DNA of 64,000 nt, taken from positions 1 through 64,000 of the forward strand of contig JALFWW010000003.1 of the NCBI GenBank assembly GCA_022786605.1, read 5' to 3'. Shown here piece by piece: positions 25,667 to 32,868 of this stretch. The DNA comes from Clostridia bacterium. Lineage in GTDB: Bacteria; Bacillota; Clostridia; Lachnospirales; Anaerotignaceae. The notes beneath the pieces were generated by a model. It was not told where the DNA came from and ran no database searches. It saw nothing but the letters and a program-made list of their open reading frames with translations. Numbering within the stretch: position 1 is the first letter of the stretch; every line of letters starts with the position of its first letter. The position numbers and the translations under genes are program-made.

Positions 25667-27037
25667 TTATTTATCAACAACAGGGATTTCGTCATCAGAC
25701 CAACCATCCATATTGTCGTCGAACAGATATTTCTTTGTTTCGGATGCGATTACACCACTCAGACCAAGCAGAGCAACCAAGTTGGGGAATGCCATAGATG
25801 CATTCAGAATATCCGCGATACCCCAAACAGCGTCCAGCGTCATTACGGAACCAACGAATACAACCAGTGTATAGATGATACGGAAAGGCATGATTGCTTT
25901 CTGACCGCACAGGTATACCCAACATCTTTCACCATAGTAGCTCCAGCCCAGAATTGTGGACCATGCGAAGCAGATCAGACCTACTGTCAGAACGATAGGA
26001 CCAATAACAGGGATATTTGCAAATGCTGCGGAAGAGAGCGCACCGCCGGACAGACCGCTCATACCTTCGGGGTTTCTCAGGATAGAGGAAACCAGAACCA
26101 GACCTGTCAGCGCACATACGATAACTGTATCCCAGAATACGCCAGTCATAGCGATCAGACCCTGACGAACGGGGTTTCTTGTGGATGCAGCCGCGTCAAC
26201 GATAGGCGCAGAACCCAGACCAGCTTCGTTTGTGAACAGACCACGGGCGATACCAAAACGAATTGCCATCATTACTGTGGAACCGATGAAACCGCCGCCT
26301 GCTGCCTTCGGTGTGAATGCGCTGGAAACGATCAGTTTCAGTGCGTCCAGAACATAAGCATGGTTCAGGAACAGGATGATGATACAACCAATGATGTAGA
26401 AACCAGCCATGAAAGGAACCAGTTTTTCACATACTTTTGCGATGGATTTTACACCACCGATGATAACAACCCCTGTCAGGATTGTCAGAATCGCACCTGT
26501 GATGTAAGGAGAAACATGGAATGTATCGTTTACCATACCTGTGATGGAGTTGCCCTGTGTACCGTTACCGATACCGAAGCAGGCAAAACCAGCAAACAGT
26601 GCAAACAAAACACCCAGCCATTTCTGTTTCAGACCTCTTTCCAGAGCGTACATGGGACCACCGATCATGGAGCCGTCTTTTGCTCTTACTCTGTATTTGA
26701 TTGCCAGAACGGCTTCACCGTATTTAGAAGCGATACCGAAGCAGCCTGTCAGCCATACCCAGAATACCGCACCAGGACCACCAGATGCGATGGCTGTAGC
26801 TACACCGACGATGTTACCGGTACCAATGGTTGCCGCAAGGGCTGTTGCCAGCGCACCGAAACCAGATACGTCACCGCTTGCTTCTTTATCGGGTGTTACA
26901 GAAAGTTTGATACCTTTGAACATGTATCTCTGAATAACTCTTGTACGGATTGTCAAGAATACATGGGTACCAAAGAGCAGTACCAGCATGACAGGTCCCC
27001 ATACAACCCCTTGGATACTAGAAATAACGTCCATCAT
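25667..27037 (-). CDS. Alanine/glycine:cation symporter (AGCS), copy 2
   Basis: 456 residues, the same length as copy 1 and well over 90 percent identical by eye. Differences include LRTRV/IRTRV near 31, DKEAEGD/DKEASGD near 53, KDGGMIGG/KDGSMIGG near 123 and TNESGLG/TNEAGLG near 272. All AGCS signature stretches are intact, so both copies look functional. The Glu-to-Ser and Ser-to-Ala changes leave the core untouched. It has a promoter at 27151-27179, a leader hairpin at 27083-27120 and its own terminator, so the copies are separately transcribed. This is a recent tandem duplication; different regulation of each copy is plausible. Confidence 0.93.
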   Translation of the reverse strand: MMDVISSIQGVVWGPVMLVLLFGTHVFLTIRTRVIQRYMFKGIKLSVTPDKEASGDVSGFGALATALAATIGTGNIVGVATAIASGGPGAVFWVWLTGCFGIASKYGEAVLAIKYRVRAKDGSMIGGPMYALERGLKQKWLGVLFALFAGFACFGIGNGTQGNSITGMVNDTFHVSPYITGAILTILTGVVIIGGVKSIAKVCEKLVPFMAGFYIIGCIIILFLNHAYVLDALKLIVSSAFTPKAAGGGFIGSTVMMAIRFGIARGLFTNEAGLGSAPIVDAAASTRNPVRQGLIAMTGVFWDTVIVCALTGLVLVSSILRNPEGMSGLSGGALSSAAFANIPVIGPIVLTVGLICFAWSTILGWSYYGERCWVYLCGQKAIMPFRIIYTLVVFVGSVMTLDAVWGIADILNASMAFPNLVALLGLSGVIASETKKYLFDDNMDGWSDDEIPVVDK

Positions 27038-27082
27038 ATTAATTCCCTCCCTAGTTTAAAAAAATAAGTCCTTTTGCTCGCA

Positions 27083-27120
27083 GAGATGCCCGGCAAGCCG
27101 CGGTTCCTGCTGGGTATCTC
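27083..27120 (-). promoter_or_regulatory. Leader hairpin of the second AGCS gene
   Basis: On the minus strand GAGATACCCAGCA pairs with TGCCGGGCATCTC around a 12-nt loop. It is about 46 nt before the start codon and inside the transcript from the 27151-27179 promoter. It is GC-rich in an AT-rich setting. A T7 run comes 17 nt later, too far for a normal terminator. No known riboswitch consensus was recognised. Confidence 0.5.
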
Positions 27121-27150
27121 CTTCATATAATTTGATTAGAACTCACTGCC

Positions 27151-27179
27151 ATTTTATCCAGAAATTGTAAGTTCTGCAA
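27151..27179 (-). promoter_or_regulatory. Promoter of the second AGCS gene
   Basis: Minus strand TTGCAG (27174-27179), 17-nt spacer, TAAAAT (27151-27156). The predicted transcript carries a leader of about 105 nt including the hairpin at 27083-27120. Confidence 0.6.
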
Positions 27180-27465
27180 TAGGGACCACCATATTTTAAC
27201 AGTTTCTTTATACCATTAATGCCAAAATATGTAAAAAATATCTATTTTTTTCTGATTTTTCTATGGAATTTTTCAGCCTCGAATCCTGTAAAATCCAGCG
27301 ATTCCATCAATCAAGCACAAATTTCCACCGCACATGGAGATAAATAACTTCATTTTTCACATTCGTATACAATGTCCATTTTTTCCGCACTTTTAATAAA
27401 TTATATTACAGTAAATAGAATATTTTTTATTTATTTTTGAAAGTTTATATCTTTTTTATTTACCA
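27180..27465. other. AT-rich spacer with no recognised feature
   Basis: About 285 nt of strongly AT-rich sequence between the symporter promoter and the terminator of the EEP gene. No ORF with a ribosome site, no long inverted repeat and no promoter better than chance was seen. Confidence 0.5.
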
Positions 27466-27500
27466 TACGAAAAAAGTGTGGAAAAAATTCCACACTTTTG
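27466..27500 (-). terminator. Terminator of the EEP/amidohydrolase operon
   Basis: Twelve-bp stem AAAAGTGTGGAA/TTCCACACTTTT with a TTTT loop, followed by TTTCG on the minus strand, 18 nt after the EEP stop codon. Confidence 0.9.
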
Positions 27501-27517
27501 CAAAAACCATTTTTGAT

Positions 27518-28597
27518 TCATTCAGAAATATCTTTCAATTGGAAAGTCATCACCAAGGGATTGTGATCAGAAAATTCATATCCCGTGTCGATGACTTCCA
27601 GATTCTCACAAACCACATTATCAGAAATCAAAAATCCATCCACTGTTGCCTGGAAAGAAGTTTCCGGGTCATAGGGAATGTCTGTATAACGGGTGCTCTG
27701 GGGCATATTTGCCTTTTGCTCATCCGTCAAAGTATCCATAGCAACGGTAAAGCCCTCCGGCAGCATCTCTCTGGGGAAAATGTGCGCCCAGCTGTAGGCT
27801 TCCCCCTCCTGAGATTGCGCACGCATCTCATGGTTGAAATCACCGCCGCAAACAACATAATTGCCCTTTTCCCGTTCTGCCTGCATATCCGCCGCCAACA
27901 TGCCGATCTGCCCTGCCCGCACGGAATCATCATGTCCATAAGCGGAAAGATGCACATGATACAAGCAGAGATATTTCCCATTTTCCACGGGGATTTTCAC
28001 CACCTGATAACAGCGGTCCAAATCCAGCAGTTTTTTGAAGCCTTCCTGAATGGGCAGACTTCTTCTGATGGCGCTTTCCATGGGATAAGATGAAAAAACA
28101 GCCATGCCCGACAGGGATTTTCCATGGGGTTCCCAAGGCGGTACCATCAGATACGCAGAATCATAATTGACAGCAAACGTAGTGTCCTGCGCCGGAAAAA
28201 ATTCTTTCAGCATACCATATTCATTGATATGGTGGCTTCTGGTGGCATCCAGGTCCACTTCCTGAAACAGGGCAAAATCCGGCGATATTTTCGCGATTTC
28301 CTCTCCTGCCCCTTTTACGCAGGCTACAACGCTTTCAGGGCTTTCTGCCACCGATTGCTTTCCGCCATCCATAAAAAACGTAAATTCAGGCGTATATGCC
28401 CCAAAACCGATATTATAACTGGAAATTGTATAGGAATGTCCTTCTTTCAGTGCATGCCTTTCCGTTTTTTTCTCAATTCCAGTTTCCTTCATATCAGGAA
28501 TCCGGTGATAAGTCAGCAGTACATAAGCAGCGTAGCCCAACACTGCCGCCACCGCAATACCGCCGCATAACGCCGCAATCTTCTTTTTTCTTCCCAA
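27518..28597 (-). CDS. Membrane-anchored endonuclease/exonuclease/phosphatase family protein
   Basis: 359 residues. An N-terminal helix (about 8-28) anchors an EEP-fold domain outside the membrane. Catalytic-type motifs are present in order: SSYNIGFG near 59, FQEVDLD near 112 (metal-binding Glu), YHVHLSAYG near 211, VVCGGDFNHE near 247 and SDHNPLVMTF near the end (general-base His). The family cleaves phosphodiesters in nucleic acids, phosphoinositides or sphingomyelin; the substrate here is unknown, and the membrane anchor makes a cytoplasmic nucleic-acid role unlikely. The start is TTG with AGGAGG 7 nt upstream, 13 nt after the amidohydrolase stop. Confidence 0.87.
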   Translation of the reverse strand: MGRKKKIAALCGGIAVAAVLGYAAYVLLTYHRIPDMKETGIEKKTERHALKEGHSYTISSYNIGFGAYTPEFTFFMDGGKQSVAESPESVVACVKGAGEEIAKISPDFALFQEVDLDATRSHHINEYGMLKEFFPAQDTTFAVNYDSAYLMVPPWEPHGKSLSGMAVFSSYPMESAIRRSLPIQEGFKKLLDLDRCYQVVKIPVENGKYLCLYHVHLSAYGHDDSVRAGQIGMLAADMQAEREKGNYVVCGGDFNHEMRAQSQEGEAYSWAHIFPREMLPEGFTVAMDTLTDEQKANMPQSTRYTDIPYDPETSFQATVDGFLISDNVVCENLEVIDTGYEFSDHNPLVMTFQLKDISE

Positions 28598-28610
28598 TCG
28601 CTCTCCTCCT

Positions 28611-30167
28611 TTATGCCTGATAAATGGTCTGACCGTCTTTGACCGTCAGCATGACCTGTATGTTGCGTATTTCATTTGGTTCTATTGTCATAGGGTCTTT
28701 GTCCAGCACCACAAAATCTACTCGTTTGCCGGGAGCAATGGTACCTTTTTCCTGTTCTTCCCCATACTGCTTTGCGGCATTGACGGTGATTGCCCGCAAC
28801 GCTTCATAAACAGACAGTTTCTGTTCTCCTCCCAACACAACACCGTTTTTCGTTTTCCGATTCACCGCGCACCATACTGTTTCCATCATGTCCGGCAGAA
28901 TCACAGGAGAATCCTGATGGAGTGTGAACGGAATGTGATTTTCCTTGGCATCTCTCACGGGACTGATGCGTCTTGCCCGCTCCACGCCCAGATTTTCCAT
29001 ATGCACATCCCCCCAATGGTACACATGGGCAAGGAAAAAGGATGGCGTAATATCCAGTCTTGCCAGTTCTTCCACTTGGTCATGGCGCATGATCTGTCCA
29101 TGGATCAAAACAGGACGGATACCGGGTCCCCATTTTTTCACAACTTTGTCATATACCCGCAGATACTGGTCAGCGGTCGCATCCCCATTTGTGTGCATCA
29201 AAAGCTGCTGCTGCTCCCGCACCGCCCGTTCCACCAACGGTTCCAATTCTTCGTCGGAATATATGGGATAACCCTTAGTACCATCAGTGTAAGGCTTTGT
29301 CACCCATGCAGTCTTGCTCTGGGGAGAACCATCCAGCAGGACTTTGTAGCCGCCCACTTTCAAATGGCGGTCGTACTTTCCTTTGCAGGAAGGGAAAGCG
29401 TCAATGAGTTCGGGACTGTTTTTCAAATCCATATATGCCACCACATCCAGCCACAGACGATTCTGTTCATACAGCATGGCATAAATGCCTTTGATCTGCT
29501 CCACGAACATGCCTTCCTGGACAGTGGTAATTCCTTTTGAAGCGTACAAAAGCTGGGCTTTTTCAAAGGCAGATACCAACTCCGCTCCTGTAGGCAGAGG
29601 AAACTTGTCCATATTCTGAATGAGGGCGTTTTCTTCCAGCAAACCTGCCCCAAAGTCAATGCGTCCGCCTTCTGGGTCAGGGGTTTCGGCTGTAATACCC
29701 AATTCCGCCAGTCCCATGGAATTCAGTACACCAGAATGACCACTGGTATGCTGGATGAGTAAAGGATGTTCCGTTGTGATTCCATCCAGAAACGCTTTTT
29801 CCGGCAAGCGTTTTTCTTTCAGATTGCCGTGATTGATACCCTTTGCCAGCACCCATTTGCCTTTGGGCACCTGATTTTCCTGAATAAAATCCTCAATCCG
29901 TTCTTTCACTTCTCCAAAAGAGGATGCCTCCGCCAAATCCACCTGAAGCATACCATTTGCAACGCCCATCAAATGGCTATGGCTGTCAATAAACGCCGGC
30001 AGCATAGTTTTGCCTTCCAAATCCACGACTTTCTCCGCGTCCTTTTCCAGCTCCGCTCTTTTGCCCACTGCCTGAATCCGCCCGTTTTCCACCAGCACCG
30101 CTTCCGCTGTTGACACACCCGGCTCCATGGTGTAAATGTTTCCGCCTGTATATAATGTACCTTTCAT
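28611..30167 (-). CDS. YtcJ-type metal-dependent amidohydrolase
   Basis: 518 residues, the usual length of the YtcJ-like group of the amidohydrolase superfamily. The metal-binding DSHSHL sits near 62, followed by HTSGHSGVLNSMGL near 140, HTNGDATADQYL near 317, IHGQIMRHDQ near 346 and LHQDSPV near 425. The C-terminal KRVDFVVLDKDPM near 487 belongs to the small composite beta domain. These enzymes hydrolyse C-N bonds in amides or cyclic imides in the cytoplasm; the substrate is not known. It is the first gene of a two-gene operon with the EEP phosphatase. Confidence 0.9.
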   Translation of the reverse strand: MKGTLYTGGNIYTMEPGVSTAEAVLVENGRIQAVGKRAELEKDAEKVVDLEGKTMLPAFIDSHSHLMGVANGMLQVDLAEASSFGEVKERIEDFIQENQVPKGKWVLAKGINHGNLKEKRLPEKAFLDGITTEHPLLIQHTSGHSGVLNSMGLAELGITAETPDPEGGRIDFGAGLLEENALIQNMDKFPLPTGAELVSAFEKAQLLYASKGITTVQEGMFVEQIKGIYAMLYEQNRLWLDVVAYMDLKNSPELIDAFPSCKGKYDRHLKVGGYKVLLDGSPQSKTAWVTKPYTDGTKGYPIYSDEELEPLVERAVREQQQLLMHTNGDATADQYLRVYDKVVKKWGPGIRPVLIHGQIMRHDQVEELARLDITPSFFLAHVYHWGDVHMENLGVERARRISPVRDAKENHIPFTLHQDSPVILPDMMETVWCAVNRKTKNGVVLGGEQKLSVYEALRAITVNAAKQYGEEQEKGTIAPGKRVDFVVLDKDPMTIEPNEIRNIQVMLTVKDGQTIYQA

Positions 30168-30315
30168 TTCTCCGCCTCCTGTCCCACCTTTTTTGTAATG
30201 GTATTATGATACCACAAAAAAATGAAATTCCATGGCTTTTTGCGAAAAATTTATTTTTCTTAGGAAAACATTCATAAAAAAGAAAGAAAACAATCATTTT
30301 GATAAATCAAACAAA

Positions 30316-30358
30316 GAAAAAGCCGAAACTCCATATCTGAAAGTAGGAGTTTCGACTT
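30316..30358 (-). terminator. Terminator of the DUF134/Mrp/NifX-like operon
   Basis: Minus strand AGTCGAAACTCC pairs with GGAGTTTCGGCT (one G-U) and is followed by TTTTTC. It is 27 nt after the NifX-like stop. Confidence 0.85.
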
Positions 30359-30384
30359 CTGATAGACTTCAAAAAATATGTTTT

Positions 30385-30789
30385 TTAGTGACCGCAATGA
30401 CCGCCGCAATGGTGATCATGTTCACCGCAGTTTTCATGGTCGTGATGGTGATGGTCTGCACATTCCGCGTTTGCGTTGAATACCAGTGTACCTGCCAGAT
30501 AATCTTCCACCACTTTTCTGGTTTCGCCTGTTACGCCGCCGAATACCGCAATGTTTTTCTGTGCCAGCGCCATTTTTGCGCCGCCGCCGATACCGCCGCA
30601 GATCAGGACTGTTGCGCCCTGTACTACCAGGAAATCTGCCAGCAGGCTATGACCGCTGCCGTTTGTGGATACGATTTCTTCAGACAGGATTTTGCCATCT
30701 TCTACAGTGAAAATCTGGAACTGTTCTGTATGACCAAAGTGTTGGAATACCTGACCATTTTCATAAGTAACTGCTACTCTTGTTTTCAT
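30385..30789 (-). CDS. NifX/NifB-like FeMo-cofactor-type protein with His-rich tail
   Basis: 134 residues. The first about 100 form a dinitrogenase iron-molybdenum cofactor family domain (RVAVTYENGQVFQHFGHTEQ start, ICGGIGGGAKMALAQKNI near 63). Such domains bind Fe-S or Fe-Mo clusters in transit. The last 25 residues are packed with His, Cys and acidic residues (ADHHHHDHENCGEHDHH), a probable metal-binding tail. No nitrogenase genes are nearby, so a general metal- or cluster-carrier role is more likely than nitrogen fixation. It is 13 nt downstream of the Mrp gene with a strong GAGGAGG, the third gene of the operon. Confidence 0.88.
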   Translation of the reverse strand: MKTRVAVTYENGQVFQHFGHTEQFQIFTVEDGKILSEEIVSTNGSGHSLLADFLVVQGATVLICGGIGGGAKMALAQKNIAVFGGVTGETRKVVEDYLAGTLVFNANAECADHHHHDHENCGEHDHHCGGHCGH

Positions 30790-30801
30790 GATAGTTCCTC
30801 C

Positions 30802-31626
30802 TCAAATTTTTTCCAAAAAGTCGATCATAGGGTTCAGCCATTCGCCTTCATAGCTTTCCGCTTCCCCATTGTCACATCTTGCGGCGATTTCAGGATTGAT
30901 GGGCAGTTTGCATACAACAGGAATGTTGTGTTTTGCCGCGATTTCTTCGATATGGCTTTCACCGAAGATCTGATGTTTCTTGCCGCAGTCAGGACAGACG
31001 AAATAAGACATGTTTTCTACAATACCCAAAATAGGCACGTTCATCATTTCTGCCATTTTTACCGCTTTGTCAACGATCATGCCAACCAGTTCCTGAGGGG
31101 AAGTTACAATGATGATGCCGTCGATGGCGATAGACTGGAATACAGTCAGGGGAACATCACCTGTTCCGGGGGGCATATCGATGAACATATATTCTTCATT
31201 TTCCCATACAACGTCACGCCAGAACTGTTTGACGGTTTCCGCAATGACAGGACCTCTCCATACAACGGGGTCAGTTTCGTTATCCAGCAGCAGGTTTACG
31301 GACATCACGTCAATGCCTGTTTTTGTTTTGCAGGGCATCATACCCAGTTCTGTACCGTAAGCTTTTTCCTTCATACCAAAAGCCTTGGGAATGGAAGGAC
31401 CTGTGATATCCGCATCCAGAATAGCTGTCTGTTTGCCTTTTCTCTGGGTCAGTACCGCCAATGTGCTGGTGACCATAGATTTACCAACGCCGCCTTTGCC
31501 GCTGACAACACCGATGACTTTCTTGATGCTGCTGTGGGGATTGGGTGCCACCAGAAAATCCGCTGGTTTGCGGTTGCTGCAGTTAGAGGAGCAGCTGCCG
31601 CAGTTATGGGAACAATTTTCGCTCAT
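30802..31626 (-). CDS. Mrp/NBP35-type Fe-S cluster carrier ATPase
   Basis: 274 residues. The N-terminus has clustered cysteines (CSHNCGSCSSNC), as in NBP35-like carriers. A deviant Walker A GKGGVGKS lies near 44-51, a switch region DADITGPSIPKAFG near 71, MPPGTGD near 150, and the conserved carrier CxxC in FVCPDCGKKHQ near 205. It binds an Fe-S cluster at a dimer interface and passes it to target proteins, using ATP, in the cytoplasm. Its start overlaps the DUF134 stop by 4 nt. The neighbouring NifX-like protein is a plausible cluster partner. Confidence 0.92.
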   Translation of the reverse strand: MSENCSHNCGSCSSNCSNRKPADFLVAPNPHSSIKKVIGVVSGKGGVGKSMVTSTLAVLTQRKGKQTAILDADITGPSIPKAFGMKEKAYGTELGMMPCKTKTGIDVMSVNLLLDNETDPVVWRGPVIAETVKQFWRDVVWENEEYMFIDMPPGTGDVPLTVFQSIAIDGIIIVTSPQELVGMIVDKAVKMAEMMNVPILGIVENMSYFVCPDCGKKHQIFGESHIEEIAAKHNIPVVCKLPINPEIAARCDNGEAESYEGEWLNPMIDFLEKI

Positions 31627-31994
31627 AAGGTTACATCTCCTTCGTGTTTTTCATCTTTTTTGCAGCAGATGGGATGACATTTTCTGCCGCAAGGTCTTGC
31701 AGTGCCTTCACAAAGGTCATAGTCGCCGCCTTTGATCACCAGCACCTTGCCGTCTACCAGGGACTCTGCCACTTTTCGTCTGGCGTCGTTATATACCCCC
31801 TGCACCGTTGTCCGGGCAACGCCCATCTGTGCCGCGCATTCTTCCTGAGTATATCCTGCCAGATCAATGAGCCGCAGGGTTTCGTACTCGTCTACGGTCA
31901 TAATCACCTCACCAGAGCAGCTGCCGTTCAAAGGACCAAATCGACTGCTCTTTGGCATGGCGCAAACCCTTCTGCACTTTCTCGGTCTGGGCAT
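31623..31994 (-). CDS. DUF134 family helix-turn-helix protein
   Basis: 123 residues. PRPRKCRRVC opens the protein; a sigma-70-region-4-like HTH (EYETLRLIDLAGYTQEECAA with MGVARTTVQGVYNDARRKVA) spans about 36-78. The C-terminus is Cys-rich (CEGTARPCGRKCHPICC), likely a metal or cluster site. DUF134 proteins regularly sit beside Mrp and NifX-like genes and are presumed metal-sensing regulators. It is the first gene of the operon. Two GACATATGT half-palindromes flank its promoter, suggesting autoregulation (inference). Confidence 0.85.
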   Translation of the reverse strand: MPRPRKCRRVCAMPKSSRFGPLNGSCSGEVIMTVDEYETLRLIDLAGYTQEECAAQMGVARTTVQGVYNDARRKVAESLVDGKVLVIKGGDYDLCEGTARPCGRKCHPICCKKDEKHEGDVTL

Positions 31995-32012
31995 ATGACA
32001 CCTCCTGTTTTC

Positions 32013-32062
32013 GACATATGTTACTTACTACTTCAGTATACTCTGTTTATGACATATGTCAA
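32013..32062 (-). promoter_or_regulatory. DUF134 operon promoter with repeated GACATATGTC site
   Basis: Minus strand TTGACA (32057-32062), 16-nt spacer, TATACT (32035-32040). The perfect palindrome GACATATGTC (32051-32060) overlaps the -35. A second GACATATGT lies in the 5' leader at 32013-32021, and an ACATATGT occurs further upstream at 32125-32132. This layout suits a repressor, most simply the DUF134 product. Confidence 0.65.
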
Positions 32063-32261
32063 TATAATTCCTGCATTTTTTCCAAAACAAATATCACATG
32101 ATTGAGGAGAAGGACTTTTGGTACACATATGTTTTTTCGAAAGAAAAAAATATATTATTTTCAAAAATAAATGTTATTTTAAGCATAATAATTGACGTTT
32201 TATGTGAAAATAATAGTATTTTTAAAAGGATTTCTTCCTATTAAATAGGAGATGATTTTAC
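32063..32261. other. AT-rich spacer upstream of the DUF134 promoter
   Basis: About 200 nt, over three-quarters A+T by eye, with a third ACATATGT at 32125-32132. No ORF with a ribosome site was seen. It separates the DUF134 promoter from the end of the molybdenum hydroxylase operon. Confidence 0.45.
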
Positions 32262-32299
32262 AAAAAAAAGAGAGTCTGAATCTCCATCAGAACTCTCTC
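32262..32299 (-). terminator. Terminator of the molybdenum hydroxylase operon
   Basis: Minus strand AGAGAGTTCTGA pairs with TCAGACTCTCT (one bulge) and is followed by T8. The stem overlaps the stop codon of the MocA-like gene. Confidence 0.85.
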
Positions 32300-32868
32300 A
32301 AATCTTTTTTCTCATCTATATCATAGAAAGCATTTTCCCGCTCACAGTCAAATACAAACACCTGCTCCGGTGATTCCAGAAGTATTTTTTTGCCGCCCTG
32401 ATCTCCTTCCAGTGAAAGGAGCCTTTTTACATACTTACCGGAAAAAATCGCCGGATTTCCCCACACCTCCTGGTGTGCCATACAGCCCATAGCTTTGCTG
32501 GAACGGAGAAAGCCTTCTATAAACGCCCCCAGATCTTCCCGCCTTAAAAATGGCTGATCTGCCACGGAAAACAGATAAGCAACATCCTCTGCGATGCCCA
32601 GATGCCGGATGGCACAATGAATAGAGGAGGCAATGCCTGTTTCCGCCATAGGATTCCAGACCACTTCCGCCTTCTCTCCTGCCAGTTCCTTCCGAATGGC
32701 TTCATGGGAAGTGACCACCACCAGACGTTCCTGCCGCTCCTCTGCCAACGCCGCCATGCGTTCCAGACTGTAGCGGTAGAGTTTTTTCCCATCGACGGGA
32801 TAGAGCAGTTTATTTTCCCCGAATCGTCTGCTCAATCCCGCCGCCAGTAATATCCAGTGGATTTTCAT
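32287..32868 (-). CDS. MocA-like molybdenum cofactor nucleotidyltransferase
   Basis: 193 residues, MobA/MocA nucleotidyltransferase fold. The N-terminal LLAAGLSRRFGENKLL is the nucleotide-binding signature (LAAGxSxRxGxxK). VADQPFLRREDL near 100 is the metal-binding and substrate loop, and NPAIFSGKYVKRLLSLEGDQG near 137 matches the cofactor side. These proteins transfer CMP (MocA) or GMP (MobA) to molybdopterin. As the last gene of a xanthine-dehydrogenase-type operon (4-nt overlap) cytidylylation is the likelier job, since this enzyme family uses the MCD form. Confidence 0.87.
   Translation of the reverse strand: MKIHWILLAAGLSRRFGENKLLYPVDGKKLYRYSLERMAALAEERQERLVVVTSHEAIRKELAGEKAEVVWNPMAETGIASSIHCAIRHLGIAEDVAYLFSVADQPFLRREDLGAFIEGFLRSSKAMGCMAHQEVWGNPAIFSGKYVKRLLSLEGDQGGKKILLESPEQVFVFDCERENAFYDIDEKKDLREF

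Noticed and set aside
25511-27067. 518-codon Cys-rich plus-strand ORF opposite the second symporter
   Set aside because: It mirrors the symporter frame; the Cys/Gln/Asp-rich translation matches no protein style, and a similar shadow occurs opposite copy 1.
27038-27250. Glycine riboswitch before the AGCS gene
   Set aside because: The expected tandem aptamer core sequences were not seen; only a single hairpin is present.
30385-30789. Nitrogen-fixation locus
   Set aside because: Only a NifX-like domain is present, without nifHDK; the context points to general metal or cluster handling.
30232-31677. 481-codon plus-strand ORF opposite Mrp and NifX-like genes
   Set aside because: Antisense to two well-supported genes.
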